Part shown: positions 44,427 to 54,388 of the stretch, one piece after another
Layout of the letters: the number at the start of each line of letters is the position of its first letter
Position numbering within the stretch: position 1 is the stretch's first letter
Assembly (NCBI RefSeq): GCF_022533585.1
Contig: NZ_CP092827.1
Coordinates: 3,016,001 to 3,080,000, forward strand
Direction: 5' to 3'
DNA: 64,000 nucleotides
Source of the DNA: Pseudomonas sp. LS.1a
GTDB lineage: Bacteria; Pseudomonadota; Gammaproteobacteria; Pseudomonadales; Pseudomonadaceae
The notes under the pieces: model-generated
Database searches by the model: none
The model's input: the letters and a program-made list of their open reading frames with translations, nothing else
What the model was told of the DNA's origin: nothing
Program-made: the position numbers and the translations under genes

Positions 44427-45766
44427 GCAAGCAGAGCCGGGTGATGTGGTCGGAAGGCATGTTCCTGCTGCCCCAGCACTTCCAGTACCAGGATGAGTTC
44501 CACCAGCACCAGCTGGCCGAGGCGACCCTGCGCACTACCCCGTTCCATTGGGGTGTGCAGGCACTGCAGGTGGATGAGGACGCCCTGGCCAGTGGTTCGC
44601 TGCAGCTCAAACGCCTGAAGCTGGTGTTCCCCGATGGCAGCCTGTACGACGCACCGCAGCACGACCCGCTGCCGGCTGCCCGCGATCTCAAGGACCTGCT
44701 CAAGGCCAACGACCTGAAGGTCTATGCCGCCTTGAAGCTGCCCGAGCCGTTTGGCCTGAACTACGTCGAGGACGGCCAGGAACACAAGGCCGCGCGGCGT
44801 TTCCGCAAGCAGTTCGATACCCTGCCCGACCTCAACGAGGGCGAGCTGGAAAACGAAATCACCAGCCTGCGTCTGAACGTGGTGCTGCTGGTGGACGGTG
44901 ACAGCCTGGACGGCTACAGCCACTGCCCGCTGGCCAAGCTGACCCGCAACAGCATGGGTGGTTTCAATCTCGACCCGCATTTCGTCCACCCGACCCTGCA
45001 CCTGGGCAGCCACGAGACCCTGGCCGGCATCGGCAAGCGCCTGCTCGGCGCCCTGCAGGCCAAGAGCAAGGCCCTGTCCGGCCGGCGCCGCGAGCGTGCC
45101 GACCAGATCGCCGAGTTCGGCTCCAGCGACGTTACCCTGTTCTGGCTGCTGAACACCGTCAACCGCGCACACCCGCAACTGGCCCATCTGCTGGCCCACC
45201 CGCGCCTGCACCCGGAACGCCTGTACCTGTTCCTTGCCGACCTGGCTGGTGGCCTGTTGACCTTCACCCTGGACACCCAGCTCAGCAACATCCCCGAGTA
45301 CGACCACCACGACCCGGCCGCGTCGCTGGTCAAGCTCGACGAGATGATCCGGGTGATGCTCGACAACGTCGTGCCCAACCAGTGCATCGTCATCAACCTC
45401 ACCCAGAACAAACCGTCGTACTGGCAGGGCCAGCTGCGCGACCCGCGCCTGACCGAGGCCGACTTCTATATCTCGGTACACGCCGACATGCCCGGCGCCA
45501 GCCTGCTGGAACTGGTGCCGCGGGCGTTCAAGGTCGGCTCGCCGGAAGACATCGAGGTGGTGGTCAACAGCGCCATGCCCGGCGTCACCCTCAACCATGC
45601 CGCACGGCTGCCCAATGCGATCCCGGTGCGCCTGGACAACCAGTATTTCGCCATCGAGCCGCACGGCCATGTCTACGAGCGAATGATGAATGCCCAGACC
45701 ATCTGCTTCTACGCGCCCAGCGCCTTTACCAACCTCAAGCTTGAACTGATGGCGGTGCTCAAATGA
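44423..45766 (+). CDS. tssK: T6SS baseplate-membrane adaptor TssK
   Basis: A 447-residue cytoplasmic adaptor that joins the TssEFG wedges to TssLM. The N-terminal signature RVMWSEGMFLLPQHFQYQDE is diagnostic, and FHWGVQALQVDEDALASGSL and the C-terminal LELVPRAFKVGSPEDIEVVV agree. It overlaps both tssJ and tssL by 4 bases. Confidence 0.96.
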   Translation: MSKQSRVMWSEGMFLLPQHFQYQDEFHQHQLAEATLRTTPFHWGVQALQVDEDALASGSLQLKRLKLVFPDGSLYDAPQHDPLPAARDLKDLLKANDLKVYAALKLPEPFGLNYVEDGQEHKAARRFRKQFDTLPDLNEGELENEITSLRLNVVLLVDGDSLDGYSHCPLAKLTRNSMGGFNLDPHFVHPTLHLGSHETLAGIGKRLLGALQAKSKALSGRRRERADQIAEFGSSDVTLFWLLNTVNRAHPQLAHLLAHPRLHPERLYLFLADLAGGLLTFTLDTQLSNIPEYDHHDPAASLVKLDEMIRVMLDNVVPNQCIVINLTQNKPSYWQGQLRDPRLTEADFYISVHADMPGASLLELVPRAFKVGSPEDIEVVVNSAMPGVTLNHAARLPNAIPVRLDNQYFAIEPHGHVYERMMNAQTICFYAPSAFTNLKLELMAVLK

Positions 45767-46479
45767 CCGAAGCCGTATTGCAACAGGGCGCCGTCGCGGC
45801 CGCCAACGACAAACCGACGCTCAAGGACCTGGTCCAGGACTTCATCAGCATGGCCCTGATCGTGCGTCGTGGCCGTCAGGTCACTTCGGTGCAGGCCTTC
45901 GAAGGGAGCGTGGAACGTTTCTTCGCCAACCTGGAGCGTGAAGCCCGCGCCGCCGACTACAGCGTCGAACAGGTCAAGGACACCCAGTACGCGCTGTGCG
46001 CCTTCCTCGACGAGAGCGTGCTGCGCGCTGGCGACAACCAACTGCGCCAGCACTTCGAACTGCAGCCACTGCAGTTCCGCTACTTCGGCGTGCACCTGGC
46101 TGGTGAAGGCTTCTTCGAGAAGGTCGATGCGCTGCGCGCCGACGTCAAGCAGAACATCGATGTGCTCGAGGTCTACCACCTGTGCCTGGCCCTGGGTTTC
46201 GAGGGCAAGTTCAGCCTCGGCCAGAAAGACCAGCTGCGCTACCTGGCCAATACCCTGGGCCAGGATATTGCCCGTTACCGCAAGGCGCCCAAAGCACTGT
46301 CACCGGACTGGGCGCTGCCCGATCAGGTGTCGCAGATGCTGCGCCATGAGGTGCCGCTGTGGGTGTACCTGGCGCTGATCGCGCTGGTCTGCGTCGCCGT
46401 GTACCTGACGCTGGACTGGTTGCTGGACAAGGACGTTGCCGCCCTTTCCGAACAAATCCGCCAGCTGTTCAGTGCCTGA
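45763..46479 (+). CDS. tssL: T6SS inner-membrane protein TssL (DotU/IcmH), without OmpA domain
   Basis: A 238-residue DotU-family protein. The cytoplasmic hook domain contains VEQVKDTQYALCAFLDESVL and EVYHLCLALGFEGKFSLGQK. A single C-terminal membrane helix follows (VPLWVYLALIALVCVAVYLT). It ends soon after the helix, so no peptidoglycan-binding domain is attached; the separate TagP probably supplies it. It overlaps tssK by 4 bases; tssM starts 30 bases downstream. Confidence 0.95.
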   Translation: MTEAVLQQGAVAAANDKPTLKDLVQDFISMALIVRRGRQVTSVQAFEGSVERFFANLEREARAADYSVEQVKDTQYALCAFLDESVLRAGDNQLRQHFELQPLQFRYFGVHLAGEGFFEKVDALRADVKQNIDVLEVYHLCLALGFEGKFSLGQKDQLRYLANTLGQDIARYRKAPKALSPDWALPDQVSQMLRHEVPLWVYLALIALVCVAVYLTLDWLLDKDVAALSEQIRQLFSA

Positions 46480-46509
46480 GTGCACTTCAGGTAGCCGAGT
46501 CAGGAAGAC

Positions 46510-49500
46510 ATGAAAACATTACTGCGCCTTTTGAAGAACTTCTGGTTTCTCCTGCTGCTGCTGTGGCTGGCGAGCCTGTTGACCTGCTGGTTGGTCGCCC
46601 CGCTGCTGCCGTGGCTGCACCAGCACGTCCCCGAAGCGCTGGCGATCATAAGCGCCTGCTTCCTGCTGGTGATCGTGCTACGCCAGTACCAGCGCATTCG
46701 CGCCGAGCACAACCTGGAAAACCTGCTGCAGATCGAAGTGGATCGGTCGTGGAATGCCACCGGCGAGTTCCGTGACCAGCAGGTGCTGCGCGAGCGCCTC
46801 AAGCATGCCATCGCCATGCTGCGCACCGACCGCTCCGCCGGTGGCGGTGGCAAGGCGGCGCTGTCCGACCTGCCCTGGTACCTGGTGGTCGGCATGTCGG
46901 CGGCCGGCAAGACCTCGCTGCTGACCCATTCCGGCCTGTCGGCCAGCATTGCCACGGCCAACGACAGCGAGAGCGGCACCCAGCACTGCGACTGGTACTT
47001 CAGCCCCGACGCGGTGATGATCGACACCGCCGGCCGCTATCTGCGCGATGACCAGTCGGCCAGTGAGTTCTCGGCCTTCCTGCGCATGCTGCGCAAGCAG
47101 CGCGGCAAGGCGGCGATCAATGGCCTGGTAATGGTGGTCAGCCTGCCCGAGCTATTGGCGGCCAACGGCGATGAGCGCAATGCCCTAGCGGCCCAGTTGG
47201 TGGCGCGGGTAGAAGAGTACGCCGAGTGCCTCGATGCCAACCCGCCGGTCTACCTGATGCTGAGCAAGACCGACCAGTTGCCGGGCTTCAGCCAGGCCTT
47301 CGACGGCCTCGACCTGCACGAGCGCCAGCAGCCGCTGGGCATGACCTTCGGTCTGTCGGAAGTCCGCAACAACGGCCTGCACGCCGTGCTCCAGACCCGC
47401 CTGGGCAATCTGCAAAGCCACATTCGCCAGCATGTCGACGCGCAGGTGATCGCCCTCGGTGCCGAAGCCGACAGCACCCTGCTGAACTTCCCGCAGTACT
47501 TCGCCGCCCTCAGCGGTGTCCTCGAGCAGTTCCTCGAACACTTCACCCGCGGCCATCGCGGCGGTGCCCCGCTGCTGCTGCGCGGCCTGTACTTCACCAG
47601 TGCGCTGCAGACCGGACAGCAGCTGGGGCAGGTCTATGAGGACGTCATCGCCGACGAATTCGCCCTGCAAGCCGCGTACGATGAGCACGCCGAGAACGTC
47701 GGCAAGGCCGTGGGCAACCGCAGCTTCTTCATAACCGACACCTTCCGCCAAGTGATCTTCCCCGACCGCGACCTGACCCTGTACCAGTCGCGCCTGGGCC
47801 GCCAGGCCACTTTCAGCCCGCTGCTGCTTGGCCTTGCTGCCGCCACCGGGGTGCTGTTCATCGGTTGGCAGGCGCTGTCGTTCGCCAATAACCGCCAATG
47901 GCTGGACAGCCTGCGCGGGCAGTTGGCGCAAATCGAGCAGGCAGAAGACCGCGAGCAGCAACTGGCCGCAGGCAAGGGCCTGGAAGTACTGCGTGAACAG
48001 ATGGCCAACGTCGAGGCCCATCGCCTGCAGGGTGTGCCACTGCAACTGGGTGGCGGCCTGTACCATGGCGAGGCAATCCACCAGGTGACTCGCAATGCCT
48101 ATCTGGCGCAACTGCGCAGCCAGGCGCTGGAACCGATCGCCCGCAGCCTGCAGGTGCAGATGCGGGCGTTCAACACCTTCGCCAGCGGTATCAACCAGGA
48201 GTTGGAATTCACCCCAGCGCCGCTGCCGAAAAAACGCAATGGCAAGCCATTGGCCCCGGCCGTTGCGGCCAAGGCCCAAGCCGCGCTGGGCAACACCCGC
48301 GCCGGCGCCTATGCCGCCAAGGTCAACCTGGCCACCGCCAGTGATGCCGCCGAGCTGTCCGCCACCACCGGTGGCCTGTCACTGTCCGAAGAAATGCTCG
48401 GGCGCCTCGACGAGCAGCAGGTGGCCTCGATCATCGATGCCTACAACACCCTCAAGCTGTACCTGTTGCTGACCGAGCCCCAGGGCCATCCCGACCCGGC
48501 CTTCGTCGCTGCCAGCCTGCCCCAGGCCTGGGCCAGCGCCGCCGCCGAAGGCACCCCGGCCGACGCAGCCGTGATCGCGGAAAATGCCCCGCTGTACGTG
48601 CAGCTGCTGGAACAGGGCCAGGCGCCGTCGTTGCCGCGCAACGAACAGCTGATCAACGAAACCCGGCAGAACCTCAAGTCGTTCATGATCTCCAGCTCGC
48701 TGGTCGATCGCGAGTACCTGCGCCTGCAACTCGAATCGAGCCGCCAGTTCCCGGCGCTGAGCCTCAACGACCTGGTCCCACTACCTGGCCGCGCACTGCT
48801 GTACAGCTCCGCCGGCGTGCCGGCAATCTATACCCGCCAGGGCTGGGACACCTTCGTCAAACCCGAACTGATCAAGCTGGTGTCGGGCAACCTGCGCAAC
48901 GAGTCGGACTGGGTGCTGGACGGCGAAGGCGGCGATGCCATCGTGCAGAAGGCCAACTTCGTGCGCGAGTTCATGACCCGCTACAAGCGCGACTACACCC
49001 AGGCCTGGTACAAGATGGTCAGCAGCGTGGGTGTGCGCCACTTCGCCGACCTGGCCTCGGCCACCCAGCAGCTGGGGCTGCTCAGCGACGTGCAGAATTC
49101 GCCGGTGAAGAACCTGCTGGCGGCAGTCAATGACAACACCCAGTGGGACCTGCCGGTCAAGCACGCCATCCCGGCCCCCGGTAGCACCCGCGATGACGGC
49201 TTCTGGAGCAAGGTCAGCGGCCTGCTCGACACCAAGGACGCCCTGCCCGCCAACGTCGCACCTGCCCTGCCGGCGGTGGACGACGGCAGCCTGGCCAAGC
49301 GCTTCGAGCCGGTGGCGCGGGTATTTGCCGAAAACAACGCCGAAGGCGCCGACAGCACCATCATGGACCGCTACCTGGCCGCCTTGCGCAAGCTCAAGGT
49401 GCGCATGAACAACATCCAGCGTTCGCAGGATGTGGGCAAGAGCAGCAAGCAGCTGATCAGCGAGACCCTGGAAGGCCAGCCGAGCGAAGTCACCACCGTG

Positions 49501-50313
49501 CGCAACTACGTGGAAAGCAGCGTCGACACCAGCCAGGACAGCCTGTCGCGCGCGTTGCAGGGGCTGTTCAGCCTGCCTATCCAGTATGCCTGGGCAACCC
49601 TGCGCGACCCGGCTGGCCAGCAGATAGCCAAGGCCTGGGCGCAGCAGATCGCCAAGCCTTGGGAACAGGTCATGGCACACCGTTACCCGATTGCCGGCAG
49701 CAGCCGCAACGAGGCGTCGGTGAAAGACCTGCAGCGCTTCGTCGACCCTGACAGCGGCTTGCTCCCTGCCTTCAAGCGCAACGAAATCGGCAACCTGGCC
49801 GGTGGTGAAGGCCTGGGTGTGGGCGATGGCAAGGGGCCGGCGCTGGTCAACCCCGGCATGCTCAACAGCATCGACAAGGCCAGCTCCGTGGGCCAGGTGA
49901 TCGCCAGCCTGTCGGACCGTGACAACGGCTTCGAAATCATGCTGGAGCCTTCAGCCAACTTCACCGACATCGTGTTCACCCTCGATGGCCAGGAGCAGCA
50001 CTACCGCAACGGCCGCAGCAGCTGGAACCGCTTCGCCTGGCCGGGCACCAGCAACGCCCCCGGCGCCCGCCTGGACGTGGTCACCCTGAGTGGCGCGCGG
50101 GTCACGGTGTTCGACTTCCCGGGGCGCTGGGGCCTGCTGCGCATGAACGAAAGTGCCCGCGTCGACGACCTGGACGGCATTCAGCAGCGCTTCAGCTGGA
50201 ATACCGCCAATGGCCGGGTGAGCCTCGTAGTGCGCAACTTCGGTGGGGTGAAACTGACCGACCTGGGTGACGTCAAGGCCCTGAGTGCCCTCAACGACAG
50301 GGGCGCCCAATGA
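46510..50313 (+). CDS. tssM: T6SS membrane-complex protein TssM (IcmF)
   Basis: A 1267-residue core channel protein. Membrane helices are at about 12-33, 45-62 and 436-458 (LLLGLAAATGVLFIGWQALS). A cytoplasmic NTPase-like domain lies between them, with Walker A GMSAAGKTS (about 128-136), DTAGRY and the SKTD guanine-type motif. The large periplasmic part ends in the TssJ-binding beta domain (RLDVVTLSGARVTVFDFPGR). Starts include CAGGAAG upstream. Overlaps tagF by 4 bases. The lysine of Walker A is kept, so nucleotide binding is plausible. Confidence 0.96.
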   Translation: MKTLLRLLKNFWFLLLLLWLASLLTCWLVAPLLPWLHQHVPEALAIISACFLLVIVLRQYQRIRAEHNLENLLQIEVDRSWNATGEFRDQQVLRERLKHAIAMLRTDRSAGGGGKAALSDLPWYLVVGMSAAGKTSLLTHSGLSASIATANDSESGTQHCDWYFSPDAVMIDTAGRYLRDDQSASEFSAFLRMLRKQRGKAAINGLVMVVSLPELLAANGDERNALAAQLVARVEEYAECLDANPPVYLMLSKTDQLPGFSQAFDGLDLHERQQPLGMTFGLSEVRNNGLHAVLQTRLGNLQSHIRQHVDAQVIALGAEADSTLLNFPQYFAALSGVLEQFLEHFTRGHRGGAPLLLRGLYFTSALQTGQQLGQVYEDVIADEFALQAAYDEHAENVGKAVGNRSFFITDTFRQVIFPDRDLTLYQSRLGRQATFSPLLLGLAAATGVLFIGWQALSFANNRQWLDSLRGQLAQIEQAEDREQQLAAGKGLEVLREQMANVEAHRLQGVPLQLGGGLYHGEAIHQVTRNAYLAQLRSQALEPIARSLQVQMRAFNTFASGINQELEFTPAPLPKKRNGKPLAPAVAAKAQAALGNTRAGAYAAKVNLATASDAAELSATTGGLSLSEEMLGRLDEQQVASIIDAYNTLKLYLLLTEPQGHPDPAFVAASLPQAWASAAAEGTPADAAVIAENAPLYVQLLEQGQAPSLPRNEQLINETRQNLKSFMISSSLVDREYLRLQLESSRQFPALSLNDLVPLPGRALLYSSAGVPAIYTRQGWDTFVKPELIKLVSGNLRNESDWVLDGEGGDAIVQKANFVREFMTRYKRDYTQAWYKMVSSVGVRHFADLASATQQLGLLSDVQNSPVKNLLAAVNDNTQWDLPVKHAIPAPGSTRDDGFWSKVSGLLDTKDALPANVAPALPAVDDGSLAKRFEPVARVFAENNAEGADSTIMDRYLAALRKLKVRMNNIQRSQDVGKSSKQLISETLEGQPSEVTTVRNYVESSVDTSQDSLSRALQGLFSLPIQYAWATLRDPAGQQIAKAWAQQIAKPWEQVMAHRYPIAGSSRNEASVKDLQRFVDPDSGLLPAFKRNEIGNLAGGEGLGVGDGKGPALVNPGMLNSIDKASSVGQVIASLSDRDNGFEIMLEPSANFTDIVFTLDGQEQHYRNGRSSWNRFAWPGTSNAPGARLDVVTLSGARVTVFDFPGRWGLLRMNESARVDDLDGIQQRFSWNTANGRVSLVVRNFGGVKLTDLGDVKALSALNDRGAQ

Positions 50314-51218
50314 TCGGTTGCTTCGGCAAGCTGCCGTCGAGCGCAGACTTCGTCAGCCTGCATGGCGCGGCGGAGGAAGTTTGCGAGTTCGACGCCTGGC
50401 TGCAGTCCGCGCTGGCGGCGATGCGCCACCGCGAGGACTGGCAGGCGTTGTTCGACTCACTGCCGATGTGCTTCTTCAATTACCGCGCACGCAATGGCAA
50501 CTGGCTGCTGGGCGGCCTGTTGAGCTCGCGCGATGCCAGCCAGCGGCGCTACCCGTTTTTCATCTTCCAGCTGCTCAAGGGCGAGGAAGGTGCGGCGCTG
50601 GCGAACCCGTTCACCCTCGCCGAGCTGTTCAGCACGCAGATCAAGCCGTTGCTGCACCAGGCTGTGCAAGGGGCCGACTGCGCCAACCTGTTCGAACGGA
50701 TCAAGGCGCTGCGCCCATTACAGCCCCAGGACCTGGACCTGTTCCGCAGGGTACATGCCAAGTTCCTACATGACTTCAGCTTCAGCGATATCGCCCGTGC
50801 CCTGCACGGTTCCTGGCCCGGCTTCGACAGTGCCACTGCGCTGGCAGGGCTGCAGGCAAGCCGGGCCGTGCTGCACGGCGACTTCGAGGGTGGTATCGAG
50901 TTGCCGTTGCCGGCCGAACGCGGCCTGAAAAACCCCACGGCCGACCTCTGGCTGACCTGGCTGGCCCGCATGAGCCGACACCCCGGCGTGCCGGCGGTGA
51001 GCCTGCTGGCCGACGACTTCATGCTCCCCCGGCTGTACTGCTTCCCGTCGCGCCACGCCAACTGTGCCTACCGCCTGCTCAGTGGCTGCGCCGACGCACG
51101 CCAGCACCTGGAGTTGCTCAGCCCGCTGGCCGTGGCGCCATGGCAGCACGATTACGACCGCCCTCTTGAACACGTCATCGACCAGTTCGTCGATGCGCTG
51201 GATGCGACGCCTGTATGA
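50310..51218 (+). CDS. tagF: T6SS-associated regulator TagF
   Basis: A 302-residue protein beginning IGCFGKLPSSADFVSLHGAA, the hallmark of the TagF (BMA_A0400-type) family, with FFNYRARNGNWLLGGLLSSR and RYPFFIFQLL. In P. aeruginosa H1-T6SS, TagF represses assembly post-translationally. No PpkA/PppA/Fha genes lie nearby, so here it would act without that phosphorylation pathway. It overlaps both neighbours by 4 bases. Confidence 0.9.
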   Translation: MIGCFGKLPSSADFVSLHGAAEEVCEFDAWLQSALAAMRHREDWQALFDSLPMCFFNYRARNGNWLLGGLLSSRDASQRRYPFFIFQLLKGEEGAALANPFTLAELFSTQIKPLLHQAVQGADCANLFERIKALRPLQPQDLDLFRRVHAKFLHDFSFSDIARALHGSWPGFDSATALAGLQASRAVLHGDFEGGIELPLPAERGLKNPTADLWLTWLARMSRHPGVPAVSLLADDFMLPRLYCFPSRHANCAYRLLSGCADARQHLELLSPLAVAPWQHDYDRPLEHVIDQFVDALDATPV

Positions 51219-53710
51219 ACAAGATCAAGTACTACTGCCTGCGCTACCAACCCTACCTGCTGGGAGTGGCGTTCTTCCTGGCGATCTTCCTGGTCTGGGC
51301 CATCGGTTGCGCCCTGGGCTTTGCCTCGCTGCATAGCCTGCTGGCCGGCATCGGTGTGTTTTTGCTGCTGTCGGCGGGCTATGTACTGCTGCTGTACCGC
51401 GGCGCCGGCCAGCACCACAACCTCGAAGGCCTGCTGCGCGACGACGCCGACCAGGCGGTTCTCAACGCCACCCCGGCAGACCGTGAAGAAGTCAGCCTGC
51501 TGCGCGAGCGCCTGCTGCAGAGCATCGAGCGCCTGCACAGCAACAAGCCACGCGGCACCTCGGCCAAGGATGCGCTTTACGCCCTGCCCTGGTACCTGGT
51601 GATCGGCCAGCCGGCTGCAGGCAAGAGCACCATGATCCTGCAGTCGGGCCTGAACTTCCCCTATGCCGAGCGCGAAGGCGCACGGGTGGCGGGCCTTGGC
51701 GGCACACGCAACTGCGACTGGTTCTTCAGCTCCGAAGCGGTGCTGCTGGACACCGCCGGGCGCTACATGAACAGCCCCGAAGAAGCCGGCAAGTGGCGCG
51801 GCTTCCTGCAACTGCTTCGCCAGCATCGCCAACGCCGCCCGCTCAACGGCTTGATCGTCAGCGTCAGCATTGCCGACATCCTGCATGGTTCGGCCGAGGA
51901 CCAGGAGCGCGTGGCCAAGCGCCTGCGCGAACGCATCCAGGAAAGCTGCGCGCTGCTGGAAGTGCGTCTGCCGATCTACCTGGTGTTCACCAAGTGTGAC
52001 CTGATCCCCGGTTTCACCCCGTTCTATCGCCAGCTGGACGACGCCGCGCGTGGTGAAGTGTTGGGCAAGACCTTCTCGCACAAGGGTTACGAGCAGGCCG
52101 ACTGGGGCCAGCGCTTCGGCAAGGCAATGGACGAGCTGACCGGTTACTGGCAGCACGTGGCGAGCCAGCAACTGGTGCAGCAGGACATTCAGGTCACCCG
52201 ACAAAACAATGCTGCCTACCGTTTCCCGCTGGAGCTGGCCGCGCTCAAGCCGCGCCTGCAACAGTTCGTCGACAGCCTGTTGCGTGCCAACCCCTACCAG
52301 AATGCCGAAATGCTGCGCGGGTTCTATTTCACCGCCGCGCTGCAGGCTGACGAAGCCCAGTGGGGCAGCCATGGCCAGCATGTGGCCGAACGCTTCGCCC
52401 TAGAGCACGCCGAAGGAACTGCCACGGCCGGCAGCCAGCCGGCACCGCTGTTCATCAACAGCCTGTTCCGCAAGGTGATCATCCCCGACCAGCACTTGGT
52501 GGCGCTGTACACCAGCAACCAGCGGGAGCGCCGACGCAAGGCTGGCTGGATTGGCGCTGCAGGCCTCGCAGGGTTGGTGCTGTGCAGCCTGTGGGGCTGG
52601 TCGTACCTGAACAACCGCGCCACCCTGGCCAGCATTGCCGGCGAACTGGCCCAGGCCAAGGCCGACGACCAGGCTGCCAGCGGCCAGTACACTGCCTGGC
52701 GCAGCCTTGACCGGTTGCGATTCTGGGCCGCGCACTACTATCAGCAACACCACGAGCAAGGCGTGCCGCTCGGCATGCGCCTGGGCCTGTACCAGGGCCA
52801 TGAGGTCGAGCCGCTGCTGCGCAGCCGTTACTTCGCCACGCTGCAGAACGTGATGCTCAAGCCCACGGCCGACAACCTGACCCGCACCCTGTACCTGTTG
52901 ACCACCCTCAAGGTCTACCAGCGCAACACCCGCGAGCTGCAACCGGTGAGCGGCGTCGATAGCGTCGAGGCCGAGGCACTGCCACATGACAACCGCGCGC
53001 AGTCGATCGCCGACTTCGGCAAGGCGGCCCTGGACACCTACGTGATGCTCTCGCCCGCCCGCCGCGAGAGCGCCGACCCGGCGTTGCTCAAGGCGCGCCT
53101 GCCGGACTACTGGTACCCGGCCATCGCCCGCCACACCGGCAAGAGCATGGCCGCAGCCGCCAGCGAGGCCGGCGGCAACCAGGACTACCTGTACGCCAGC
53201 CGCCAGATCACCTTCTATAGCGACCAGATCCGTGAACCGGATGTGCCACGTATTCTCGACAACGCCTTCCTGATGTCCAGTTCGCGCAATTACATCGACA
53301 GCCTGCGCGCCCAGTCGCTGCGTTCGATCGAGACGATCACGCTGGAGTCCGACACCCTGTTCGCCTTTGGCCGTGCAGACTTCCAAAGCCTGAAGAGCGA
53401 AGGCCAGAGCCAGCTGAGCGCGATCGCCAGCAAACTGCTGAACACCCCCAACATCGGCAAGATCATCATTTCCGGCCATGCCGACCAGCTCGGTGACAGC
53501 CAAGGCAACCTGCAAGTTTCGAAACAACGGGCACAGACCATTCGCACTTATCTGGTCGGCAAGGGCGTACCCGCCGAACTGGTGGTCGCCCAAGGCGAAG
53601 GCAGCCGCAAGCCGCTGGTCAACTGCGACCTGCAGCAGCCACGGGCGCAACTGATCAAGTGCCTGGAGCCCAACCGCCGGGTGGAAATCGAAGTCCGCGG
53701 GCTCAACTGA
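51215..53710 (+). CDS. tagP: TssM-like/OmpA fusion protein (TagP-like peptidoglycan anchor)
   Basis: An 831-residue inner-membrane protein that fuses a TssM-type N-terminal half to an OmpA domain. Membrane helices are at about 13-36, 42-61 and 442-464. Walker A is GQPAAGKST (about 130-138), with DTAGRYMN and a FTKCD motif. The C-terminal OmpA/MotB domain (about 711-831) shows DTLFAFGRADF, GHADQLGDSQGNLQVSKQRA and NRRVEIEVRG. It probably tethers the TssJLM complex to peptidoglycan, because TssL lacks such a domain. Its GTPase-like half suggests it may also pair with TssM. Confidence 0.85.
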   Translation: MNKIKYYCLRYQPYLLGVAFFLAIFLVWAIGCALGFASLHSLLAGIGVFLLLSAGYVLLLYRGAGQHHNLEGLLRDDADQAVLNATPADREEVSLLRERLLQSIERLHSNKPRGTSAKDALYALPWYLVIGQPAAGKSTMILQSGLNFPYAEREGARVAGLGGTRNCDWFFSSEAVLLDTAGRYMNSPEEAGKWRGFLQLLRQHRQRRPLNGLIVSVSIADILHGSAEDQERVAKRLRERIQESCALLEVRLPIYLVFTKCDLIPGFTPFYRQLDDAARGEVLGKTFSHKGYEQADWGQRFGKAMDELTGYWQHVASQQLVQQDIQVTRQNNAAYRFPLELAALKPRLQQFVDSLLRANPYQNAEMLRGFYFTAALQADEAQWGSHGQHVAERFALEHAEGTATAGSQPAPLFINSLFRKVIIPDQHLVALYTSNQRERRRKAGWIGAAGLAGLVLCSLWGWSYLNNRATLASIAGELAQAKADDQAASGQYTAWRSLDRLRFWAAHYYQQHHEQGVPLGMRLGLYQGHEVEPLLRSRYFATLQNVMLKPTADNLTRTLYLLTTLKVYQRNTRELQPVSGVDSVEAEALPHDNRAQSIADFGKAALDTYVMLSPARRESADPALLKARLPDYWYPAIARHTGKSMAAAASEAGGNQDYLYASRQITFYSDQIREPDVPRILDNAFLMSSSRNYIDSLRAQSLRSIETITLESDTLFAFGRADFQSLKSEGQSQLSAIASKLLNTPNIGKIIISGHADQLGDSQGNLQVSKQRAQTIRTYLVGKGVPAELVVAQGEGSRKPLVNCDLQQPRAQLIKCLEPNRRVEIEVRGLN

Positions 53711-53729
53711 GGCCCGCTGCAAGAACCGG

Positions 53730-53796
53730 CCACCCAGGCCTCACAGGAGGAGGCCCGGGTGGCGGAAAGCTACCTCTGCCGAGGTATTCGGCGAGG
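53730..53796 (+). other. Two hairpins in the tagP-hcp gap
   Basis: The first hairpin (53730-53762) pairs CCACCC-GGCCTC with GGAGGCC-GGGTGG around a short loop. The second (53773-53796) pairs CCTC-GCCGA with TCGGC-GAGG around GGTAT. Neither has a T-run. They could be RNase-processing or attenuation signals that separate hcp mRNA from the long upstream transcript. Confidence 0.5.
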
Positions 53797-53853
53797 TCAA
53801 AACCAAGGGGCGCATGAGCAACCCTTTAAATGTTGTTAATGGAGAGTTTCACA

Positions 53854-54372
53854 ATGGCATTTGACGCGTATATCCAAATCGACGGCATCCCGGGCGAAGT
53901 ACTGGATGCAAAGCACAAGGACTGGATCGAAGTGCTGGGCTACGAGTACGGCGCCACCCAGGCCACCTCGGCTACCGCCAGCTCCTCGGGCGGTGCGTCG
54001 TCCGAGCGTGTTGCCCTGAGCGACTTCAAGATCCGCAAGGCGGTCGACAAGGCTTCGGCCAAGCTGTTCGAACACTGCTGCACCGGCAAGCACATCGCCA
54101 AGCTGAAGCTGAACGTGAACCGCGCCGGTGGTGACAAGGTCACCTACCTGACCATCGACATGGAAGAAGTCGTGGTGTCCTCGGTGCGCTTCGTCGCCGG
54201 TGGCAACCAGGGTGGTGAAGACAAGGCTGTGAGCGACCTGCCGATCGAAGAAATCAGCTTCAACTTCGCCCGTATCAAGACCACCTACACCCAGCAGAAC
54301 CGCACCGACGGCCAGGCTGGCGGCAACATCGTCGGTGGCTGGGACCGCACCGCGAACAAAGTGTTTGCCTGA
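53854..54372 (+). CDS. hcp: T6SS tube protein Hcp (TssD)
   Basis: A 172-residue tube subunit. The start MAFDAYIQIDGIPGEVLDAK, then KDWIEVLGYEYGATQ, and KASAKLFEHCCTGKHIAKLK and the end IVGGWDRTANKVFA fit the Hcp1 type. Hexameric rings stack into the tube that is expelled by sheath contraction, and small effectors can ride in it. GGAGAG lies 8 bases before the ATG at 53854. Hairpins on both sides suggest separate, higher mRNA levels. Confidence 0.97.
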   Translation: MAFDAYIQIDGIPGEVLDAKHKDWIEVLGYEYGATQATSATASSSGGASSERVALSDFKIRKAVDKASAKLFEHCCTGKHIAKLKLNVNRAGGDKVTYLTIDMEEVVVSSVRFVAGGNQGGEDKAVSDLPIEEISFNFARIKTTYTQQNRTDGQAGGNIVGGWDRTANKVFA

Positions 54373-54388
54373 TAACCAGTGTGCCCGG

